Source: a virus
Virus record (IMG/VR): IMGVR_UViG_3300037493_001493
Span: 1-35,983 of that record
DNA length: 35,983 nucleotides
Direction: 5' to 3' (one strand)
The notes below the pieces were generated by a model. It did not search any database and was not told where the DNA came from. It was given only the letters and a program-made list of their open reading frames with translations. The position numbers and the translations under genes are program-made. Positions 31,871 through 35,983 of this stretch are shown here, in pieces (the first letter of the stretch is position 1; each line of letters opens with the position of its first letter).

Positions 31871-32158
31871 ATGAACACATTCTTCAAATCACACGACAGC
31901 ACGCAGTTTTTTAACTACGACCATCTATCTGGCATCATGCTTACAATTGTGCAAGACGGTTGCCATCAAGGTCTCTTCCAAAGATGTGACAAAAACTCAC
32001 TTATCCTTGTTCGCCAATTCTCGAAGGAGATGCAGCAAGGGCTTGATGAATCGGTTCGCACTTATCATCCATCGGATGTTAACGAGTTCTTTAGAATGTA
32101 TCAGAAAACGCTGCACAATACACAAGTATCATTTAAACAATTAATAAATCAATTCTAA
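31871..32158 (+). CDS. Hypothetical early protein
   Basis: This 95-aa protein is the first gene of the early operon, with its own promoter and an A/T-rich leader of about 35 nt. It is rich in His, Gln and Phe and has two Cys residues (VQDGCHQGLFQRCDKNSL). It has no membrane segment and no motif I recognise. First-gene position after a regulated promoter is typical of host-takeover proteins, but nothing in the sequence shows that. Confidence 0.6.
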   Translation: MNTFFKSHDSTQFFNYDHLSGIMLTIVQDGCHQGLFQRCDKNSLILVRQFSKEMQQGLDESVRTYHPSDVNEFFRMYQKTLHNTQVSFKQLINQF

Positions 32159-32166
32159 TTTACACT

Positions 32167-32787
32167 ATGGGCTTAAAAGCACCTTCAGGGAATAACACCT
32201 CCCGCCAAATCGCTCCAGAAGGAGCATTCGTGGCAAGATGTTACCAAATCGTTGACCTTGGAACAACGATGCAAACTGGTCAATTTCCAGGCAAAAAACG
32301 CAAAGTGCAATTCATCTTTGAACTGCCGACTGAAACGCATGTCTTCGAGGAAGGCGGCGATGAGAAGCCGTTCTATGCTCGCAGCATCTACAACCTTAGC
32401 ATGAATGAGAAGGCAGTGCTCCGCAGAGACATCGAATCTTGGGCAGGCAAGAAGATGAGCAACGATATCGCAGGCAACTTCGATGTCTTCACGCTGCTTG
32501 GCAAGCCTTGTATGGTGAACTTGACACATGTTACTAAGGGCGATATGACCTATGCCAACATCATTGGAATCTCTCCAGTGCCAAAAGGATTGGTTTGTCC
32601 TCCTGCATTTAACACTGCGCTTTGCTACAACACCGAAGAGCATAATGATGAGGTATTCTCTCAGCTGCCCGAGTTCATTCAAGACAAAATCAAGATGAGT
32701 GACGAGTGGATTGCAAGAGTGTCAAAGCCAGTAAGTGCTCCTGCTTCAGTTGAGGCGGAGGTTGAAGATGACGGCTTCCCGTTCTAA
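32167..32787 (+). CDS. Single-stranded DNA-binding-like protein with acidic tail
   Basis: This 206-aa protein looks like an OB-fold ssDNA-binding protein. The N-terminal half has beta strands (AFVARCYQIVDLGTTM, KRKVQFIFELPTE) and the C-terminus ends EVEDDGFPF. That acidic tip with a terminal Pro-Phe matches the SSB tail that recruits partner proteins. It lies in the same early operon as the exonuclease and near the circular neighbour helicase and primase. The SSB call is based on tail and layout; the OB fold is inferred. It begins 8 nt after the preceding stop. Confidence 0.68.
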   Translation: MGLKAPSGNNTSRQIAPEGAFVARCYQIVDLGTTMQTGQFPGKKRKVQFIFELPTETHVFEEGGDEKPFYARSIYNLSMNEKAVLRRDIESWAGKKMSNDIAGNFDVFTLLGKPCMVNLTHVTKGDMTYANIIGISPVPKGLVCPPAFNTALCYNTEEHNDEVFSQLPEFIQDKIKMSDEWIARVSKPVSAPASVEAEVEDDGFPF

Positions 32788-32794
32788 AATAACA

Positions 32795-32817
32795 AGGGCC
32801 GGTGGTAAGCCGGCCCT
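32795..32817 (+). promoter_or_regulatory. GC-rich stem-loop between early genes
   Basis: AGGGCCGG (32795-32802) pairs with CCGGCCCT (32810-32817) around a 7-nt loop. It lies in the 61-nt gap after the SSB-like gene. No T-run follows, so it is not a standard terminator. It may protect or attenuate the mRNA, so that the SSB-like protein is made in excess over downstream genes. Confidence 0.5.
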
Positions 32818-32848
32818 AATTAAAAACAAATCAAAAAAATAATACACT

Positions 32849-33505
32849 ATGAACGCAGCTAATATAGAAAACATTTCCGAGTTTTACAAGTCACTGAACT
32901 CCACTGAGGTGCTTCGTGCTCAGAGCATGATGCAATCTGCACCACAAGCCATCGAAGACAAGCTCACCTACGACATGAGCGCAGCTTCAATCAAAGCGGC
33001 AAACGATGCTATCAAGCACATTGAGACAAATCGCAAGATGGTAACTACTCCGCTTGATGCCTACAAGAAATCAGTCATGGATGTCGAGCGCGATGCCATC
33101 GCTCCGCTTAAGGCTTACATAGAGCAGCGCAAGGCAATGATGATAGACTACTCCAACGAGCTCGAGCGCAAGAAGGCAGAGGCAGATGCTAAGATTGCAC
33201 AGGAGGCAGCCAATGCGCTAATAACTGCAATTGCAACTGACGTATCAGCAATCATGGCTAAATTCACAGAAGACACCACAACCACCACGCTTCAATTCGA
33301 CCATACCAAGAACATTCGCATTAGCAAAAAAGCGGAGATAGTTGGCGAGGTAGATTGGGCAACACTGCTCTGGACACTTATGCAAGCAGAGATGTTTGAT
33401 GTGGCCGAGTTACTCCGCAAGCTTCCAAAGGCGATGGAGATCACAAACATGAGCGAGATAAAAGGCATTGAAATTATCGAAGTTAAAAACCAAGTAATAC
33501 GATGA
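32849..33505 (+). CDS. Coiled-coil protein, DUF1351-like, recombination-associated
   Basis: This 218-aa protein has a strongly helical middle (residues about 45-130) containing IKHIETNRKMVTTPLDAYKK and AIAPLKAYIEQRKAMMIDYS. It also has a C-terminal domain that ends in a beta-like IKGIEIIEVKNQVI. This layout resembles DUF1351 and similar phage proteins encoded near SSB and recombination nucleases. The role is not established. It overlaps the following gene by ATGA. Confidence 0.6.
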   Translation: MNAANIENISEFYKSLNSTEVLRAQSMMQSAPQAIEDKLTYDMSAASIKAANDAIKHIETNRKMVTTPLDAYKKSVMDVERDAIAPLKAYIEQRKAMMIDYSNELERKKAEADAKIAQEAANALITAIATDVSAIMAKFTEDTTTTTLQFDHTKNIRISKKAEIVGEVDWATLLWTLMQAEMFDVAELLRKLPKAMEITNMSEIKGIEIIEVKNQVIR

Positions 33506-33738
33506 ATCCACTTGACAACATAGGCGCAGAGTTCGCCAATTTCAACCGCTACCTGGATGCAATCATTGATCCACGCGAATGCGATGATCAGAGCTTAACG
33601 GGCAAGGTAAAAGAAGCAATCGTGCAAGCCTACTCAAATGGCTATCATGACGGGCAGCAGGACATGTTCAAGCGGCTGCCAAAGCCATCATCACAAGGAG
33701 GCGAAGAAGGAGGGCGCGAGTATTATGACTCGCTGTAA
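33502..33738 (+). CDS. Small hypothetical protein
   Basis: This 78-aa protein starts in an ATGA overlap. It has an acidic soluble sequence with AIVQAYSNGYHDGQQDMF, a YxxGYxDGQ-like pattern common in short phage proteins. The end is Gly/Glu-rich (SSQGGEEGGREYYD). Function is unknown. It overlaps the HNH gene by 14 nt. Confidence 0.55.
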   Translation: MNPLDNIGAEFANFNRYLDAIIDPRECDDQSLTGKVKEAIVQAYSNGYHDGQQDMFKRLPKPSSQGGEEGGREYYDSL

Positions 33739-34330
33739 ATGGACACTGCAAGAGACTGAGTTGCTCATTGAATACTATCCGCATCGGTCGACTAAAGAGG
33801 TGGCATTCATAACTGGCAAGACAATCAACCAGTGCTACAATAAAGCCTTCGCGCTGCAACTGCATAAGACTCCCGAGTATCTTGCGACAGAAGCAAGCGG
33901 CAGGCTCAAGCACTCCCGAGTAGAGTCGCAGTTCCCGAAAGGTCACACCCCTTGGAACAAAGGCATGAAAGGCATTGCATTTGGAGGGCATGAGACAAGA
34001 TTCAAGAAGGGTTCAGTGCCACCCAATCACAAGGAAGTTGGCTCAGAGCGCATCGATGAAGATGGCTACACCTACATCAAGATTGCAGAGCACACACGAT
34101 GGGTCCTCAAGCATCGGCACATCTACGAACAGCATCATGGTAAGCTCGAGCCGCACATGATAGTGATATTTCGAGATAAAAACATCTCAAACTTCGAGAT
34201 AGAGAATCTGGAAGCAATCACCAAGGTGGAAAACATGCAGCGCAATACGATTACTAAATACCCTCAACCAATTCAACAAGCAGTTAAAACCCTAAACAAA
34301 TTATGGCACGCAATAAAATCGAAGACCTAA
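33725..34330 (+). CDS. HNH endonuclease with SANT/Myb-like and NUMOD3-like parts
   Basis: This 201-aa protein has three visible parts. Residues 1-45 resemble a Myb/SANT-like helix-turn-helix (WTLQETELLIEYYP, KTINQCYNKAFAL). Residues about 65-100 carry PKGHTPWNKGMKG, the pattern of a NUMOD3 DNA-binding element. Residues about 125-175 form an HNH core (WVLKHRHIYEQHHGKLEPH, then DKNISNFEIENLEA). Free-standing versions are typical homing endonucleases. No intron is evident around it. It could also be a phage nuclease for packaging or host DNA degradation. It overlaps both neighbours. Confidence 0.8.
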   Translation: MTRCKWTLQETELLIEYYPHRSTKEVAFITGKTINQCYNKAFALQLHKTPEYLATEASGRLKHSRVESQFPKGHTPWNKGMKGIAFGGHETRFKKGSVPPNHKEVGSERIDEDGYTYIKIAEHTRWVLKHRHIYEQHHGKLEPHMIVIFRDKNISNFEIENLEAITKVENMQRNTITKYPQPIQQAVKTLNKLWHAIKSKT

Positions 34331-34518
34331 GAGATCACCTATTCGAAATCATCGAGATGTTAAAAGAAAACGACATGGAGCTTGATAAAGCAAAAGCAAT
34401 CGCAGACATCGCCCAGGTGATTGTCAACTCAGCAAAGGTTGAGGTAGACTTCATAAAGGTGGTACATGGCAACGGTAGTGGATTCATTCCATTGGACAAA
34501 AGAGCACTTGAGTCATGA
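34303..34518 (+). CDS. Small hypothetical protein
   Basis: This 71-aa helical acidic protein (NKIEDLRDHLFEIIEMLKEN, KAKAIADIAQVIVNSAKVEV) overlaps the HNH gene by 28 nt. It ends in an ATGA overlap with the next. The pattern resembles short phage proteins with similar AxxIAdvAQvIvnsAKvEvdf helices found near HNH or regulatory genes. No role can be assigned. Confidence 0.6.
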   Translation: MARNKIEDLRDHLFEIIEMLKENDMELDKAKAIADIAQVIVNSAKVEVDFIKVVHGNGSGFIPLDKRALES

Positions 34519-34715
34519 GCATAAAAATCAAAGTATACGACATTGAAGAAGAAAAAATATATTTTGAAGGATCAATGCCATCATTACCATCAAAAGGAGA
34601 ATGTATTGGATTTTGGTATGAAGATGAATGGATAATTAGGACAGTTGTTACATTAGTTTACGAATTTGATGAAGATAATAACTTCCTTCTTGTCGAAATA
34701 AATATTGAGTCATGA
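34515..34715 (+). CDS. Small hypothetical protein
   Basis: This 66-aa acidic protein begins in an ATGA overlap and ends in another. It looks like a small beta barrel (KIKVYDIEEEKIYF, CIGFWYEDEWIIRTVVTLVYEF, FLLVEINIE). Its DNA is more AT-rich than both neighbours, so it may be a recent insertion. Function is unknown. Confidence 0.55.
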   Translation: MSIKIKVYDIEEEKIYFEGSMPSLPSKGECIGFWYEDEWIIRTVVTLVYEFDEDNNFLLVEINIES

Positions 34716-35275
34716 GCCGCGACATTTACAATTCAATCGAAGCCATCAACGCATCAAGCATAAAACGGCACTACACTGGCAGCATCCAATACGCTGCCGG
34801 TGCTCTCGAAAGGGGAGCGGAGTTTCATCGCAACCTACTTGAGACAGAGCCAAAGGACATGCCGCCCAATGCCCGAGTGGTCTACGATGCAATCATGAAC
34901 CACCCAACGCTCCGCTTGATATTCGAGAAGGCTGCGAAGGAGATCACCTTCATCAAGGAGGTTGAGATTGATGGGCGCAAGGTGGCAGCAAAGGGCATCC
35001 TTGACTTGCACTGCCAAGAGTTTGAAATCAATGCAGATATCAAGACAACTTCCTGCACCAACCTCCGCGCCTTCGCCGCTGACATGACTAAGCACTACAA
35101 CCACATACAAGCAGTTTGGTATTCGTATCTCACTGGCTTTCCGCCAACAAACTTCTACTATATAGGAGTGCCCAACAAGTTCAAAGGCGAACTATTTATC
35201 CACCGACATACACCCTCAGAAATTGAAGAAGCAGAAACCCTCATCCGATCCTTTCTGGTCCACAGAGGGCTTTGA
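34712..35275 (+). CDS. RecE-like PD-(D/E)XK exonuclease (DUF3799-like)
   Basis: This 187-aa protein shows the phage exonuclease VIII-like motif series. These are GAEFHRNLLE near residues 34-43, then KGILDLH with the catalytic Asp near 92, NADIKTT with the Asp-x-Lys core near 107, and HIQAVWYSYL near 130. Such enzymes resect dsDNA 5' ends for single-strand annealing recombination. The SSB-like protein in the same operon would coat the product. A canonical annealase was not recognised. It starts by ATGA coupling. Confidence 0.78.
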   Translation: MSRDIYNSIEAINASSIKRHYTGSIQYAAGALERGAEFHRNLLETEPKDMPPNARVVYDAIMNHPTLRLIFEKAAKEITFIKEVEIDGRKVAAKGILDLHCQEFEINADIKTTSCTNLRAFAADMTKHYNHIQAVWYSYLTGFPPTNFYYIGVPNKFKGELFIHRHTPSEIEEAETLIRSFLVHRGL

Positions 35276-35297
35276 AAATTACAGCTTCACCAATGTG

Positions 35298-35627
35298 ATG
35301 TATTACTTCCTGCATCGCAACTTCATATATATAGAGACAAACTTCAAGCATCTTAAGATGATGTATAACCACATCGATGATGCAACAGTATTCATAAGCC
35401 TTGCTGAAGATACTAAGTATGTCGAGATTGTTTGGAGCAGACCTGGAAGAATTAAAACTAATTACAAATCCCCAAATATTTATGACATCGACTTCCTTGA
35501 AAAAAGTACAGCAGCTCTGCAAAGATGGAGCGAAAGAGTACCGACAATCGCAAGAGCCCTACGCTCTGGCAATGGCACTGGTCTACGAACACATCGCAAT
35601 ATTCTGCGAAGCCGAGCTGCCGAATGA
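35298..35627 (+). CDS. Hypothetical protein, C-terminus possibly altered by frameshift
   Basis: The frame can start at ATG 35298, which lies 22 nt after the exonuclease stop, or at TTG 35223, which overlaps it. The first 70 residues from 35298 look real (HRNFIYIETNFKHLKMMYNH, TKYVEIVWSRPGR). After the A6 run at 35500-35505 the protein turns Arg-rich and resembles a shadow frame. The neighbouring frame (35482-35739) carries a good protein from that point. A deletion or slip of one A there would join the two. It may be a real pair, a frameshift gene or an assembly error. Confidence 0.5.
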   Translation: MYYFLHRNFIYIETNFKHLKMMYNHIDDATVFISLAEDTKYVEIVWSRPGRIKTNYKSPNIYDIDFLEKSTAALQRWSERVPTIARALRSGNGTGLRTHRNILRSRAAE

Positions 35628-35739
35628 AAAGCAGATGCTAATAGACATCTGCAATGAGTGCGTTCAGGACATGATACAAGGTAACATCGCCCTCGGAAAG
35701 CCCGTGGGTGAGCAATTATATAAAAAGAAGTACCTATGA
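35482..35739 (+). CDS. Hypothetical helical protein overlapping the previous gene
   Basis: This 85-aa protein is helical, with QEPYALAMALVYEHIAIFCEAEL and LIDICNECVQDMIQGNIALG, and ends LYKKKYL. The start is uncertain: ATG 35482 overlaps the previous gene by 146 nt, while ATG 35572 overlaps by 56 nt. If the A6 run at 35500-35505 has one extra A, this would instead be the C-terminus of the preceding gene. The next gene starts in an ATGA overlap at 35736. Confidence 0.55.
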   Translation: MTSTSLKKVQQLCKDGAKEYRQSQEPYALAMALVYEHIAIFCEAELPNEKQMLIDICNECVQDMIQGNIALGKPVGEQLYKKKYL

Positions 35740-35981
35740 GCGGCAAAAAGCAAACAGCGTTAGAGTATTTTCTAATGGGGATATATGATTTGAAGATTAT
35801 TAAACTTGAGTACAACGATAAGATAAATCAATTAAGCGATTTATATCACGATGCCATCGTAATGGAGTTTAAGCAACAAAAATTAATTTACGAAGGCTTG
35901 CTACAAAACGTAGGCACGTCAATTAAGCAATCTGATTTACCAACATTTGAAGAATATTATAAGGAAACCTATGGAAAATAA
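35736..35981 (+). CDS. Small conserved phage protein, KQTAxEW family
   Basis: This 81-aa protein is complete here and repeats as a 3' end at 2-124. It is paralogous to the gene at 114-314: both open with KKQTA(L/V)E and both have an aromatic YY-x-x-TY tail (FEEYYKETYG here). It starts in an ATGA overlap. On the circular genome its stop region contains the start of the paralogue, so the two lie in one coupled run. Function is unknown. Confidence 0.7.
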   Translation: MSGKKQTALEYFLMGIYDLKIIKLEYNDKINQLSDLYHDAIVMEFKQQKLIYEGLLQNVGTSIKQSDLPTFEEYYKETYGK

Positions 35982-35983
35982 AA
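35858..35983. repeat. Terminal direct repeat, right copy
   Basis: These bases are identical to 1-126. They include the last 40 codons of the preceding gene and the first bases of its paralogue. Joining the ends gives an unbroken gene order, which supports circular closure. Confidence 0.9.

Noticed and set aside
1-35983. CRISPR array, tRNA, rRNA, integrase, insertion sequence
   Set aside because: No spaced repeat array, cloverleaf, recombinase motif or transposase was seen. The short repeats at 3.9-4.1 kb are not spaced like CRISPR repeats.

Overview
The window is most likely one complete genome of a tailed, siphovirus-like phage of a Bacteroidota host (Flavobacteriia or Chitinophagia type). 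Its first 126 bases recur exactly at its end (35858-35983), and a gene that starts at 35736 runs across that join. This is what a circular or circularly permuted assembly looks like, with about 35.86 kb of unique sequence. The host guess rests on promoter elements of the Bacteroidota form TAnnTTTG in nearly every real intergenic gap, on starts that mostly lack a Shine-Dalgarno sequence and are coupled by ATGA or TAATG overlaps, and on a primase and tail proteins of Bacteroidota type. I see no integrase, repressor, DNA polymerase, tRNA or CRISPR array. A lytic phage that uses the host replisome fits best.

Layout on the + strand: (1) 114-6334, replication and DNA modification: RadD-like superfamily II helicase, primase-helicase, VRR-NUC nuclease, small proteins and a ParB-methyltransferase fusion. 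A 212-bp gap (3906-4117) holds short direct and inverted repeats, a promoter-like element and a 45-bp alternating purine-pyrimidine tract, and is a candidate origin or control region. (2) 6348-7921, terminase subunits. (3) 7918-15927, tail module: small proteins, a probable tail assembly chaperone with a possible -1 frameshift, tape measure, two large distal tail proteins and a probable tail tube protein with its own promoter. (4) 15927-17439, a DxD glycosyltransferase and a SAM methyltransferase. (5) 17494-23482, head module: portal, MuF-like minor head protein, scaffold and major capsid protein, interrupted by a two-gene minus-strand cassette (20387-21216) with its own promoter. (6) 23562-29214, neck, fibre and other structural proteins. 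(7) 29214-31745, lysis region: GH24 lysozyme with a Glu-Cys-Thr triad, a holin candidate and membrane proteins, together with a PAS plus histidine-kinase-dimerisation protein that lacks any ATPase domain. (8) 31871 to the end, early and recombination genes: SSB-like protein, HNH endonuclease, RecE-like exonuclease and a paralogous small-gene pair spanning the circular join.

How it works together: early genes supply DNA unwinding, priming, ssDNA binding and nucleases around the candidate origin region. The methyltransferase may protect the DNA. The terminase packages it into a scaffolded capsid, and the major capsid gene is isolated between two near-identical terminator-promoter elements. The features most worth follow-up are the PAS-HisKA protein in the lysis region, the repeat and Z-DNA-like region at 3.9-4.1 kb, the composite terminator-promoters around the capsid gene, the regulated-looking minus-strand cassette, and the sugar and methyl transferases inside the virion gene block.
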